DNA of 64,000 nucleotides, taken from Paenibacillus sp. DMB5 (GTDB taxonomy: Bacteria; Bacillota; Bacilli; Paenibacillales; Paenibacillaceae). Shown piece by piece: positions 27,046-36,278 of the stretch. A program made the position numbers and the translations under genes. The stretch's first letter is position 1. Every line of letters begins with the position of its first letter. The stretch lies in contig NZ_LRAC01000137.1 of NCBI RefSeq assembly GCF_001517085.1, forward strand, positions 1 through 64,000, written 5' to 3'. Under the pieces are notes generated by a model. It was given only the letters and a program-made list of their open reading frames with translations. It did not search any database and was not told the origin of the DNA.

Positions 27046-27078
27046 GGTTTCCACCCTCATATATTTTGGAGCAATTTC

Positions 27079-27084
27079 ATTATA
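27079..27084 (-). promoter_or_regulatory. Probable -10 box for the CHR-sulfatase operon
   Basis: The minus strand reads GCTATAATG with a perfect TATAAT (plus-strand ATTATA) 34 bases upstream of the first CHR start. No good -35 hexamer is seen at 17 bases, suggesting an activator-dependent promoter. Confidence 0.45.
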
Positions 27085-27201
27085 GCACTTTATCCCAAAA
27101 TGGAATTAAGTTTTTTGCGCAAGAAATACTTTTGTTTCAATATGAGTTATACTGGACTAGATTTGATAGTCATGTAATAAAAACTTGTTTGGAGGTAAAT
27201 T

Positions 27202-27366
27202 GTGGTAAATCCGTCGGCACCTATTCCATCACCAAAGAAACTTATATATGACCGGATTGCAGAACATGGCACCCTGTCTACACTAGACCTTATAAAGACA
27301 TTTTTGTTTCCTAAAAGTACGATGGCCCGATTGCAGGAAGCATATGGTACAGTTGTAGTACTATAG
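27202..27366 (+). pseudogene. Truncated ROK-type repressor N-terminus (54 aa)
   Basis: A GTG at 27202 behind GGAGG opens a 54-codon frame whose residues PSPKKLIYDRIAEHG and LIKTFLFPKSTMARLQE resemble the N-terminal winged helix of ROK/NagC-XylR repressors. The frame stops at TAG 27364-27366 and the sugar-kinase-like body is absent. It sits between the start of the CHR operon and the end of import module B, so it is probably a relic of a former local sugar repressor. Rated low because it rests on a short stretch. Confidence 0.4.
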
Positions 27367-27435
27367 ACTTTGGACACGCTTTTACCGCGACCAAACATAT
27401 AGACGATTTAACGACTAGAGTTCTGAACTCCGACC

Positions 27436-27460
27436 AAAAAGAGTCTGTCTATAGACAGAC
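27436..27460 (-). terminator. Rho-independent terminator of import module B
   Basis: GTCTGTCTATAGACAGAC (27443-27460) is a perfect 18-bp palindrome followed on the minus strand by TCTTTTT. It lies 23 bases after the fucosidase stop codon. Confidence 0.85.
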
Positions 27461-27482
27461 CCGAGAAGTGTAGTTTTATGTG

Positions 27483-28868
27483 CTATTTGATTTCTATCCG
27501 GAATACATCAGAATATGGTACCCCTTGTGTTGTTCGAGATAAAACAGTAATTCGGAGCTTCCCTTCATCTACGTTTTCTGTCTTTACCTCCCCTTCATCG
27601 CTGAGCAAGGAGACGGACAACACCTCTCCAAAATTCGGAAGAGTGAATGAATGGCGAACTTCAGCCGAATTATCCGGATAGAGATAGAAAGCATAAACCT
27701 TGCTGCCCTTTCTCGTGTACGCAATGCCGTCCGCTAAGTAAGGCGCGCATTCACGGGTGCCGTAAACCGCCTCTCCATTTCGCTTTAGGAATGCGCCCAA
27801 CTCCCTTATTGTAGCCACACCTTTGACCGGGAGCCTGCCGTCAGGTTGCGGTGCAATATTCAAAGCCAAGTTACCGCCTTTGGCAATTATGTTAATGAGC
27901 AAGTGGATAAGCTCTCTTGGTGTTTTGAAATCATCGTCGTAATTGAAAGAGAATCGCCTTCCAAGCGTAACACAGCTCTCCCATGGAACCAGAACGGGAT
28001 CATCTGGTACCGTTTGCTCCGGCGTAATAAAGTTTTCATATGGGCCTCCAACAGTACGGTCTACCGCCATCAGATGCGGCTGCGTTGTTTCGCGGATACG
28101 TTCAACAATTTCCCCAATTCGAATATCTTGCCCTTTATTTTCAGGACGAACCCAACCGCCATCCAGCCACAGCGCTTCGATTCGGCCGTAGTTGGTCATA
28201 ATCTCAGTTATTTGCCGATGCGACATTGCGACAAACTCTTCCCATATCTCAGGATGTTTCTCTACGTCATAATTAACGTTTCGATCTGTCTTGCCATCCG
28301 GCGAGGTGAATTCGGGAGACCAATAATACGGTGTATTCCAGTCCGGCTTGGAGAAGTAGGCGTGGATACTCATGCCACGCTCCCGGAATGAATCGAACAA
28401 GTGCCGACATATATCCGCATAGCGGTGCGAACTGAATGGGGTGTTCGGGCTAGTCACTTTGTAATCCGTCGTTTCGGTATCCCACATACAAAATCCATCA
28501 TGATGCTTCGTAGTGAACAGCAAATACTGGAACCCGCATTCCTTAGCCAGATCCGCCCATACTTCAGGCTGAAAACGTATCGGATTAAATGTTGTTCTTA
28601 AATTTCGGTATTGCTGCCGGAACTCGTTCATATCATCAGTCCAATCAACATCTCCCTTCGACCAAGCGGCGCTATCATCAGACATACACCAGGATTCGTA
28701 AATGCCTAATTGGCTTGCAGGCGACCAGTGCATCATTAAACCAAGCTTGTGATCGCGAAATTTCTCTAGCGCCTCCAAAACTGCAGGGTTATCCGGATGT
28801 ACATACAAGTTCTCTGCTGTATAATCGTGAACTCCGTTGTTCAGAGCGTCTTTTTTTGTTCCTGGCAT
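27483..28868 (-). CDS. Glycoside hydrolase family 29 alpha-L-fucosidase
   Basis: A 461-aa cytoplasmic enzyme. GH29 markers: GLMMHWSPASQLGIYESW (about 43-60), FTTKHHDGFCMWD (118-130) and the nucleophile motif ALWLDGGW with Asp236; a C-terminal beta domain follows (about 345-461). Length and lack of a signal peptide fit intracellular removal of alpha-L-fucose from imported oligosaccharides. It closes import module B, 60 bases after the binding-protein gene with a hairpin between. It could belong to the alpha-1,3/4-specific subfamily, which cannot be decided from motifs alone. Confidence 0.93.
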   Translation of the reverse strand: MPGTKKDALNNGVHDYTAENLYVHPDNPAVLEALEKFRDHKLGLMMHWSPASQLGIYESWCMSDDSAAWSKGDVDWTDDMNEFRQQYRNLRTTFNPIRFQPEVWADLAKECGFQYLLFTTKHHDGFCMWDTETTDYKVTSPNTPFSSHRYADICRHLFDSFRERGMSIHAYFSKPDWNTPYYWSPEFTSPDGKTDRNVNYDVEKHPEIWEEFVAMSHRQITEIMTNYGRIEALWLDGGWVRPENKGQDIRIGEIVERIRETTQPHLMAVDRTVGGPYENFITPEQTVPDDPVLVPWESCVTLGRRFSFNYDDDFKTPRELIHLLINIIAKGGNLALNIAPQPDGRLPVKGVATIRELGAFLKRNGEAVYGTRECAPYLADGIAYTRKGSKVYAFYLYPDNSAEVRHSFTLPNFGEVLSVSLLSDEGEVKTENVDEGKLRITVLSRTTQGVPYSDVFRIEIK

Positions 28869-28888
28869 TGTCGATTCTCCTCTCGTGA

Positions 28889-28921
28889 AGTGAAGCCTCC
28901 AACGAAATGGAAGGCTTCACT
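28889..28921 (-). terminator. Intercistronic hairpin between binding-protein gene and fucosidase gene
   Basis: AGTGAAGCCT (28889-28898) and AGGCTTCACT (28912-28921) pair perfectly around a 13-base loop just after the lipoprotein stop. Same placement as the hairpin in module A; likely sets the ratio of binding protein to enzyme. Confidence 0.6.
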
Positions 28922-28927
28922 GTTAGG

Positions 28928-30454
28928 CTATAGTTGTGTTGCTTTCCAAGCGTCGTATTGCTTCTGCATCTCCGCAATCACCTTTTCGGAACCGGCAGCT
29001 TTCAGCTTCTCATTGACTTTCGGTAAGAACTGCTCCGGATCGATAGAGCCCGTAATTAGAGGCATTCTCACTTCAGCCGTTACGTTTTGAATCGCGGCAA
29101 TCTCGGCTTGTACCGGAGCTGGGTCGAATACAAAGCCAACCAGCGGCGATACTTGCGCTTCGTCGTTAAATTTCTTGAACTGTTCCCACTTATCAGCAGG
29201 ATCGGCTTCCGTCAAATAGTTCAGGAAGCCGTTGCCGAATTGGAACCAACCTGTGTTCCAGCGTTCTTTGCGCGCAGGCAAATCTTTCACTACGTTTTCG
29301 GATACTTTCTCATAATGCACGCCTTCAATGCCATACACGAACAAATTATGGAGAAAAACATCCGAATGCAGCATGTTAATGAACATCATCGCTCTTTCCG
29401 GATCTTCAGACGTCTTCGGAATCGTCAGCATTGCTCCCATGACGGAGTTCGTTGTGACGATCGGCTTCTCAACCGGATTATAGCTGACATCGAAGCCTGC
29501 GCGGTTCGACCAAATCACCTCTGCTGTAGGAATGCCGCCTGCGATTCCGGTCACCCACTTGCCTGCTTGTTCCTCGTTCTCCGGACGGGCGTAGGTAGCG
29601 ATGTCAGGACGGATATAACCGGCCTTGTAATATGAGTGAACTGTTTCTAGTACCTGCTTGGCTTCAGGCGTCTCCCACATGCTGATAATTTTCCCGTCCG
29701 TCGCCATCGGTTCGTAGACCATCCCGAATGGAATGTTTTCATCCATGACGTAATCGAATGGTACATACCATAGGGATTGTTGAGTCGGCTCGATTGGATA
29801 GATCGTTGAGTCTTTTTCCTTCACCTGTTTCAGTACAGGCTCAGCGCTTGCAATCGAGTTCACGCCGGATGCGTCGATGCCGTACTGCTTCAGCAGAGGT
29901 TCATTAAAGCGCAATACCCATTGGGAAGCGATTTCCTTCGGATTTTGCACGCCATAGTTTTGGCCTTTCACTTTGGACAGATCTAGGAACTTGCTGTACA
30001 TCGATTTCAACGCGTCTTGACCATACTTCTCCAGCAATTCATTTACCGGATGAAGAGCACCTTTGGTAGCAAGCGGAACCATATGTTTCGCTTGCGCAAA
30101 TAATACGTCGATCTTCTGCCCGGACGCTAAAAATACCGGTACTTTCTGCTCGGCTTCGGCCCAAGGCACAAAGTTAATTTTGACTGTCGCGTTAATCTTC
30201 GGCTTAATATACTCATTCACTTTCTGCTCAATAAGTTCCGTATCTTTCTGAGGGTCGCCGAAGAAATATAGCACCAGTTCGTACGGATTCAATTGATTTC
30301 CTCCCGCCCCACCGGTTACTTCCGGCGACGGGGAATTGTTTGATCCCGATTGTACATTCTCGGTGTTGTTCTTACCGCCGCAAGCACTAAGTACGGCGGT
30401 CAACAGCAAGAGTGCCATTAATGAAACCAACCCTCTTTTCTTTCTCAGAAACAT
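28928..30454 (-). CDS. Sugar ABC transporter solute-binding lipoprotein (module B)
   Basis: A 508-aa extracellular binding protein with signal peptide and lipobox LSAC at Cys25, followed by an Asn/Gly/Ser-rich linker. AGGAGG precedes ATG 30454. It belongs to the same LipO-like class as the module A protein but is clearly distinct in sequence, so the two modules probably import different oligosaccharides; context with GH29 suggests a fucosylated ligand (inference). Confidence 0.93.
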   Translation of the reverse strand: MFLRKKRGLVSLMALLLLTAVLSACGGKNNTENVQSGSNNSPSPEVTGGAGGNQLNPYELVLYFFGDPQKDTELIEQKVNEYIKPKINATVKINFVPWAEAEQKVPVFLASGQKIDVLFAQAKHMVPLATKGALHPVNELLEKYGQDALKSMYSKFLDLSKVKGQNYGVQNPKEIASQWVLRFNEPLLKQYGIDASGVNSIASAEPVLKQVKEKDSTIYPIEPTQQSLWYVPFDYVMDENIPFGMVYEPMATDGKIISMWETPEAKQVLETVHSYYKAGYIRPDIATYARPENEEQAGKWVTGIAGGIPTAEVIWSNRAGFDVSYNPVEKPIVTTNSVMGAMLTIPKTSEDPERAMMFINMLHSDVFLHNLFVYGIEGVHYEKVSENVVKDLPARKERWNTGWFQFGNGFLNYLTEADPADKWEQFKKFNDEAQVSPLVGFVFDPAPVQAEIAAIQNVTAEVRMPLITGSIDPEQFLPKVNEKLKAAGSEKVIAEMQKQYDAWKATQL

Positions 30455-30526
30455 GTTATACCCTCCTGTTTTGTTTGTTTTTATTTAAAGCACCGTCCGC
30501 TTTGATGCGCCGGCTGCATTAAACAA

Positions 30527-31441
30527 CTATCCTTTGATGGAGCCTACGGTCAATCCTTGGATGAAAAACCGTTGAAAAAATGGATACGCAAGTACTATTG
30601 GCGCTGTTGCCACCACAACCATCGCCATACGGATTGTTTCTTGAGGAAGATTCGCGACCAATGTTGCATCTGATGTGGATAACGAATCGGTATTTTCCAG
30701 TAAATACTGCAAGTTGTTCTGGATTTTTGCGAGCATGTATTGAAGAGGCGTCAGCTCAGGTTTGTCGATGAAGAGCATTGCATTGAACCAGTCGTTCCAA
30801 TATGCCAAGGCACTAAACAAACCAATGGTTGCAATACCGGGCAGTGAAATCGGAAGCACCATACGAACAAAAATGGAGAAGTCTCCGGCCCCGTCGATCT
30901 TGGCCGCTTCAATCATCCCCTCTTCAACAGTTGTCCGGTAAAAAGTTCTCATGACGATAATATAGAAGGCGTTGACGCTGAGCGGGAGGATCAAAGCCCA
31001 AATTGTATCTTTTAAGTGCAGGACCTGCGCCACCATCATATAGAAAGGAACGAGGCCGGCACTGAACAGCATGGTCAGAAAGGCAATGAATGTGAATAAC
31101 TTTCGGTAAGCAAATTCTGTTCTCGAAATAGCGTAAGCATAAGGCAGAATCAAGACCAAGCTTATAATTACGCCAAGCACCGTAACGAGGACAGATACAA
31201 GGAAGGAGTTCAGCATCTGGCCGGAATCCTCCAAAAGATACGAATAGGCGGACAGGCTCCACTGTTCAGGCCAAATCTGGTATCCGTTGCGCGTCAATGA
31301 CTTCTCTTCAGTCAGTGAAATAATGATCGTAAATACAAACGGCATAATACAAGCCAGTGCAACCAGTGTGGCTATTATGTTCCAAAACCAGTTCCAGCCC
31401 CGGGAAAATCCTTCGATGTTCGTACTATTCTTTGATTTCAT
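30527..31441 (-). CDS. Carbohydrate ABC transporter permease, YtcP/MalG type (module B)
   Basis: A 304-aa inner-membrane permease with six transmembrane segments, EAA-loop motif EAAKIDGAGDFSIFVRMVLP and the characteristic ending FFIQGLTVGSIKG. ATG 31441 follows AGGAGG. Second gene of module B, 15 bases after the LplB-type gene. Confidence 0.94.
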   Translation of the reverse strand: MKSKNSTNIEGFSRGWNWFWNIIATLVALACIMPFVFTIIISLTEEKSLTRNGYQIWPEQWSLSAYSYLLEDSGQMLNSFLVSVLVTVLGVIISLVLILPYAYAISRTEFAYRKLFTFIAFLTMLFSAGLVPFYMMVAQVLHLKDTIWALILPLSVNAFYIIVMRTFYRTTVEEGMIEAAKIDGAGDFSIFVRMVLPISLPGIATIGLFSALAYWNDWFNAMLFIDKPELTPLQYMLAKIQNNLQYLLENTDSLSTSDATLVANLPQETIRMAMVVVATAPIVLAYPFFQRFFIQGLTVGSIKG

Positions 31442-31456
31442 GCAAGCTTCCTCCTT

Positions 31457-32386
31457 CTAGAATAATGCATCGTCTTTGCTGATTTTGCGGACTGCGTAAT
31501 TGGTCGTCAGTACCAGAATGCAGCCGACAACTGACTGATATAAGCCTGCGGCGGCGCTCATACTGAATTCGCCCATTTCTTTCATGCTCCGATAAACATA
31601 CGTGTCGATAACATTCGTAACCGGGAAAAGGAGGCCGGATTCGCGCGGTACTTGATAGAACAGCCCGATATCAGAATTAAAAATTTGCCCAACAGCCAAT
31701 ATCGTCAAGATAATAATCAACGGCTTCAAGTGCGGAATCGTCACACTGCGGATTTGCTGCCACTTGCTCGCACCGTCAATGACTGCCGCTTCGTAATAGG
31801 TTCTGTCTATACCTGCGATAGCCGCTATATAGATGACGCTGGAATACCCGGCCGTCTTCCACACCTGTGCAATAATGAGGAAAAACGGCCAGTAAGCCGG
31901 TTCGTTGTACCACATCTTAGGCTCTGCCCCCAAGCTCACAAGGATGTTATTGACAAAACCCTTATCCATGCTGAGAAAGGCGAACACAAAATATCCGACA
32001 ACAACCCAGGACAGAAAGTGCGGAAGCATCATCCCGGTCTGATAAAACTTGGACGTCCGCTTATTGTTAATCCCGCTGACCACAATAGCGAGCGCCACCG
32101 GAATAACAACGCCCAAAATAATAAAGATGAGATTATAGAGCAGCGTATTGCGGGTGATGATAAATGCATCGTTCGTTTGGAATAGAAATTTGAAGTTATC
32201 AAATCCGACCCATTCCGCATTCCAAATGCCGTTGAATATCCCTTTTGCATTATAAGAGAATTTCTGAAAGGCAATTAAGTTGCCAAAGATCGGTAAATAC
32301 TTCATAAAGATGAACCATATAGTTGCCGGAAGCACCATTAACAGAAAAATTCGATTACGTTTGAGCATTTTCCATTTTTTTGACAT
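31457..32386 (-). CDS. Carbohydrate ABC transporter permease, LplB type (module B)
   Basis: A permease of 309 aa with six transmembrane segments and EAA-like loop EAAVIDGASKWQQIRSVTIP. ATG 32386 (MSKKWKMLKRN) is placed 8 bases after GGGAG; an ATG at 32401 overlaps the RBS. First gene of module B; a cre-like site lies at 32432. Confidence 0.93.
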   Translation of the reverse strand: MSKKWKMLKRNRIFLLMVLPATIWFIFMKYLPIFGNLIAFQKFSYNAKGIFNGIWNAEWVGFDNFKFLFQTNDAFIITRNTLLYNLIFIILGVVIPVALAIVVSGINNKRTSKFYQTGMMLPHFLSWVVVGYFVFAFLSMDKGFVNNILVSLGAEPKMWYNEPAYWPFFLIIAQVWKTAGYSSVIYIAAIAGIDRTYYEAAVIDGASKWQQIRSVTIPHLKPLIIILTILAVGQIFNSDIGLFYQVPRESGLLFPVTNVIDTYVYRSMKEMGEFSMSAAAGLYQSVVGCILVLTTNYAVRKISKDDALF

Positions 32387-32431
32387 TCTCCACACTCCCA
32401 TTTCCTTTCCAAATTATCTGGACCATTTTTT

Positions 32432-32445
32432 TGAAGCGTTTTCAT
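32432..32445 (-). promoter_or_regulatory. cre-like site upstream of import module B
   Basis: Read on the minus strand, ATGAAAACGCTTCA matches the CcpA consensus WTGNAANCGNWNNCW except near its end. An identical 14-mer occurs upstream of the neighbouring kinase gene (36039). It lies 46 bases before the LplB-type start. Confidence 0.55.
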
Positions 32446-32546
32446 CTTGAGTTTATTATCTATCCTGCTCCATGCTGCAGAAAGAGGAATTATTCAAGAA
32501 GAACCGTCAGAATTAAATGAGAAACTCTTTGAAAAGGATATGTGGA

Positions 32547-32580
32547 CAAAAAAAGGCCGGTTTCTCAAAAAGAAACCAGC
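32547..32580 (-). terminator. Rho-independent terminator after the YesN-type regulator
   Basis: On the minus strand GCTGGTTTCT - TTTTG - AGAAACCGGC (one G-T pair) is followed by CTTTTTTT, 38 bases after the regulator stop. It separates the two-component operon from import module B. Confidence 0.9.
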
Positions 32581-32617
32581 TGACAAGCGATATAGCTAGT
32601 ACTCTCACTAGACTTTC

Positions 32618-34195
32618 TTACCTTTTCGCCCCCTTTTGACGAATGGAACGGAATTCGGTAGGCGATACACCTGTAAATTTCGTAAAGAGTTTGTAGAAGT
32701 AGTTAGGATCAAGACAACCCACCTTCGCCGCAATCTCGTTTCCCTTCAGATCAGTCTGAAGAAGCAGCTCTTTAGCAATTTGAATTCGATAACCATTGAC
32801 GTAGTCTGTAAACCCGACGCCTATCTCCTTCTTGAACAACAGACCCAAATACACGGGATGTACGTTATGCATTTGACCAAGCGTCTTCAACGACAGTTCC
32901 GATTCGTAACGCGTATGGATTTCCAGAACAACTTTGCTAATGATCGGACTTCGGTTCTTTTCCACTGCAAAAACAGCATCAAGCGATTCGGCTATAAAAT
33001 GCTGTATGTATTGTTTGATCTGTTCTAGGTTTCTTAAGTGGAATAAATGTACGAAACTTTCCATAAAATTGTTGCGCCCGGTTTGCCTTGCGACTTGAAG
33101 TATAATTTCCAGTGCCCCGTTTTGCACATCTGCAAGCGAAGCACGCTTTTGTTCTTTTAATCCATCGAACGAAGTGTCGATCCACTGTTGGAGCCCCTGG
33201 CGATCATTCTTGGCGAGCAGCGAAGTCAGTGTCTGCAGCTCCTGCAGGAATTCAATACTGGAAGTCCGCGTGCCGGCATGTTCCCCGTCGACGATAAAAC
33301 GGTCACCGTTAATCATCCTCTGGATCTGTATTTCCTTTGCCTGCCGGTAACTTTCAGGCACCTCACGGTAACTCCTGACGGAAGCGCCTATGGAGAACAG
33401 CATATCAATCCGCCATCGATTTCGGATGCACTCATGGAGACTTTCCAGTTCACTGTGCAATATTTCGCGTTTCAGACAACCGCTCTGTTCCGAAAACAAG
33501 ATCACGACGTCGCCTTCGAAATCTAAAAATTCGAGTGTCGTGTACGTAGAGAGCAACTGCGAAGCATCGGAGCGGATCAGTTCACATATTTCGGATACGA
33601 TCTCGATACGGACTTCAGGCGGAAAATTTTCTCCAACCTGATCGCTTCGTAGAAGACTGCCTGTCACGACAGCATACGCACGATGATGAAGAGGAATGTC
33701 AATTATCTCCGCACGCTGCTTCAACTCCTCCATTGGAATGGAACGATTCATCCATCGGTTAAGTATATTTATACGTAATATCTGCTTCTCTTCAATAGAG
33801 CGAATGCGTCGCTGACCTTCAAGCTCCAGCTTCCTAATGACAGTAGTAACTGTTGCAGTTAATTCGTTCACGTCGACAGGTTTAAGCAGGTAATTTTCGA
33901 TACCGAAACGGATTCCTTCCTTCACATACTGGAAATCTTCGTAGCCGCTTAGAACGATGAATTTGACGTTAGAATCGATAGAACGGATCGTCTCGATCAG
34001 CTTCAAACCGTCCATGCCAGGCATACGGATATCAGTCATAACAACATCGACCGGATGATCCAGAAATTGCTCCAAAGCTTGCTCCCCGCTCGAAGCTTGC
34101 GATGTGATCTTAAGCCCCATCTTCTCCCAATTCATGATATAATACATGCCTTTTAAGATAAGTGGTTCGTCATCTACGATCATAACTTTGTACAT
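32618..34195 (-). CDS. AraC-type two-component response regulator (YesN family)
   Basis: A 525-aa response regulator: receiver domain with VDDE and phospho-acceptor Asp55 (MTDIRMPGMDG), a long middle region (about 150-420), and a C-terminal AraC HTH (about 425-520) with VGCLDPNYFYKLFTKFTGVSPTEFR split over two helices. ATG 34195 follows AAGGAG. It lies 4 bases after its kinase gene and upstream of module B on the same strand, so it likely activates module B and possibly the divergent GH18 gene. Confidence 0.95.
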   Translation of the reverse strand: MYKVMIVDDEPLILKGMYYIMNWEKMGLKITSQASSGEQALEQFLDHPVDVVMTDIRMPGMDGLKLIETIRSIDSNVKFIVLSGYEDFQYVKEGIRFGIENYLLKPVDVNELTATVTTVIRKLELEGQRRIRSIEEKQILRINILNRWMNRSIPMEELKQRAEIIDIPLHHRAYAVVTGSLLRSDQVGENFPPEVRIEIVSEICELIRSDASQLLSTYTTLEFLDFEGDVVILFSEQSGCLKREILHSELESLHECIRNRWRIDMLFSIGASVRSYREVPESYRQAKEIQIQRMINGDRFIVDGEHAGTRTSSIEFLQELQTLTSLLAKNDRQGLQQWIDTSFDGLKEQKRASLADVQNGALEIILQVARQTGRNNFMESFVHLFHLRNLEQIKQYIQHFIAESLDAVFAVEKNRSPIISKVVLEIHTRYESELSLKTLGQMHNVHPVYLGLLFKKEIGVGFTDYVNGYRIQIAKELLLQTDLKGNEIAAKVGCLDPNYFYKLFTKFTGVSPTEFRSIRQKGAKR

Positions 34196-34199
34196 TCGC

Positions 34200-36005
34200 T
34201 CACTCCTTGATGACGGCAGGGATCTTCAAAGTAATCTCCGTCCCCACTCCGTCTGTGCTTTCGATAGATAAACCGTATTCGTTACCGTACATCATCTGCA
34301 GTCTCATATGAACGTTGCTTAATCCAAGAGAATCAGACTTTGACTCCAGTTCACTATTTTCGGTCAGAGATTGGCGAACTTTCAAGAGCTTAGGAGGCGG
34401 TATCCCCTTGCCGTTATCGCCTACCCGCAAAATAATAACGTCTTCTATCAAATTTCCTTCGATGTAAATCCGATTGTCCAGCTGGTTAGCTCTAAAGCCA
34501 TGCAAAACATAATTTTCTATCAGCGGCTGCACTGACAGCTTTAAGATCTCGTAACCCCCAAGTTCTTCGGGAATATCGAACTCCGCCTGCAATTGGCTCG
34601 GATAACGGATCTGGAACAGCTCCAGATATACACGGCAGCGCTCTATCTCCGCCGCAATATCCACAATCATCGCACTCTTCATCGTGGTGCGGAAAAGATA
34701 TGCGAGCAAAAAAATCATATGCCCCGCTTCCGGCGCCCCTTGTGCTACCGCATTCATGCGTATCGCTTCCAGGGTGTTATACAAAAAATGCGGGTTCATC
34801 TGCATCTGCATGGCGACAATCTCGGCGTTCTTCTGCCTTATTTCGGAGACGTATACCTTCTCAATATAATCATTGACACGCTCACACATCCTGTTAAAAT
34901 TTGAGGAAATTTGGTACAACTCATCACCTTTGGTCAGCGGAATACGTACATTCCATTGACCGTCGTCAAGCTTCTCCATTGCTCGAACGATAATCCTGGT
35001 CCGCTTGGAGAACCGCAAAATCAATGTGTACGTCAGCAGCAAAGCAACGGCCATAAATAGCCCGGTCAAAACCGTAATCCATCGCTGAAGCGACTTAGTA
35101 CCTGAACGCATTTGCTCACTGGACATGATCCCTGCTACAATAACGCCTGCCTTGTTCGCAGTAGATACGATATAATTCCTCATCGGCTTGTGGTCATCGT
35201 TGTCCAGCAAACGCTCGACCGGATAGCGGATACCGTACCATTGCATGGAAGAATCATAGATTACGTCTCCATTACGGGTCAGAACCATAATCTCCCCTTT
35301 TAAACCGTAAGGAGTGCGCTGATTTGACTTCATAATATCATTCGCTTTGTATTGAATTACTATCTTACCGAATGGCTTAAGCGTATCTGAATTTTTTAAC
35401 TCGGCAGCGTAGATATATAGCGGTTGACTCCCCGTACCATGGTTAGTCGTGACAGGGAAAATGGGTACAGCTTCATGACGATCATTCTCTTGAACTATCA
35501 GATCCGGCACTTCACTCGGCGTAACAATCTCTAGCGAAAGCTGGGAGGTAAGCCGATAAATCTCTCCCCCATTGCTTAGAAATAGGATAGAGTCGAGGTC
35601 AAGCCCGTTGTTGAAATATGCGGACAGTGACTTTAAGGGTAATTTAATGGGGGTATTGCTGCTGAGGTATTGTTCGAATTGGTAAGATAAAAATTCTGCA
35701 TAGCCCTTTTCAAGCAGCACCTCGAAATACTGCAGATAGCTTTCGTTCGCATATAAACTCTCCACCATCATCTGTGACACGTCTATGCGCTGGTCGATAT
35801 AAGCGCTGACATTGGCGGATGCCTCTTGCATCCGTATAATCTCTTTGTTAATCATATACTGTGTAAAATATTGGTATATAAAGAAGGAAAGTGCAATCAA
35901 AGTGGCCATTATAATAACAGAATATGTCAGTAATATCTTATTAAACAGCTTCTCTGCAAAATGGGTGCGGTACAGCTCGCCGATCATACGAGTGAACCTT
36001 TTCAT
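34200..36005 (-). CDS. Sensor histidine kinase (YesM family)
   Basis: A 601-aa kinase. ATG 36005 (MKRFTRMIGE) follows GGGAGG; an upstream frame start at 36032 lacks a site. TM1 is near residues 22-44, an extracellular sensor follows to about 290, TM2 at about 292-315, then HAMP, His_kinase with MNPHFLYNTLEAI (His406), and HATPase_c with VQPLIENYVLHG and DNGKGI. Pairs with the downstream YesN-type regulator. Confidence 0.95.
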   Translation of the reverse strand: MKRFTRMIGELYRTHFAEKLFNKILLTYSVIIMATLIALSFFIYQYFTQYMINKEIIRMQEASANVSAYIDQRIDVSQMMVESLYANESYLQYFEVLLEKGYAEFLSYQFEQYLSSNTPIKLPLKSLSAYFNNGLDLDSILFLSNGGEIYRLTSQLSLEIVTPSEVPDLIVQENDRHEAVPIFPVTTNHGTGSQPLYIYAAELKNSDTLKPFGKIVIQYKANDIMKSNQRTPYGLKGEIMVLTRNGDVIYDSSMQWYGIRYPVERLLDNDDHKPMRNYIVSTANKAGVIVAGIMSSEQMRSGTKSLQRWITVLTGLFMAVALLLTYTLILRFSKRTRIIVRAMEKLDDGQWNVRIPLTKGDELYQISSNFNRMCERVNDYIEKVYVSEIRQKNAEIVAMQMQMNPHFLYNTLEAIRMNAVAQGAPEAGHMIFLLAYLFRTTMKSAMIVDIAAEIERCRVYLELFQIRYPSQLQAEFDIPEELGGYEILKLSVQPLIENYVLHGFRANQLDNRIYIEGNLIEDVIILRVGDNGKGIPPPKLLKVRQSLTENSELESKSDSLGLSNVHMRLQMMYGNEYGLSIESTDGVGTEITLKIPAVIKE

Positions 36006-36038
36006 CCGTCTCTGCCTCCCTCTCTGCAGCACTTAACC

Positions 36039-36052
36039 TGAAGCGTTTTCAT
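36039..36052 (-). promoter_or_regulatory. cre-like site upstream of the module B kinase gene
   Basis: The minus strand carries ATGAAAACGCTTCA, identical to the site at 32432. It lies 34 bases upstream of the kinase start, suggesting CcpA control of the sensor pair as well as the transporter. Confidence 0.5.
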
Positions 36053-36228
36053 ATCTGGGCATTGCATTAACCGGTAAAGTTTGGAAGTTTCTGTATTCGA
36101 TCCTATCAATATGAACCCACTGCAACTTTACAATATATTACTTCAAAAAAACAGTATCTTATCGTTTTTTATTAAATTATGACGGTCAATCTTTAATTTC
36201 TCCCCTTTCGAGTTCAATATGATATGTT

Positions 36229-36254
36229 GATAATTAAACTTGTAAGCGCAACCA
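36229..36254 (+). promoter_or_regulatory. -10 box and cre site of the GH18 gene
   Basis: GATAAT at 36229-36234 is a plausible -10 element. Seven bases further, TGTAAGCGCAACCA (36241-36254) matches the cre consensus TGWAARCGYTWNCW at 13 of 14 positions and would overlap the transcription start, the classic place for CcpA repression. Confidence 0.6.
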
Positions 36255-36278
36255 AAATCTATGGAGCGAAGGGGATGA

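Noticed and set aside
29087-29635. 182-codon plus-strand frame within the module B lipoprotein gene
   Set aside because: Antisense to a convincing solute-binding lipoprotein; composition follows from codon use of the real gene.
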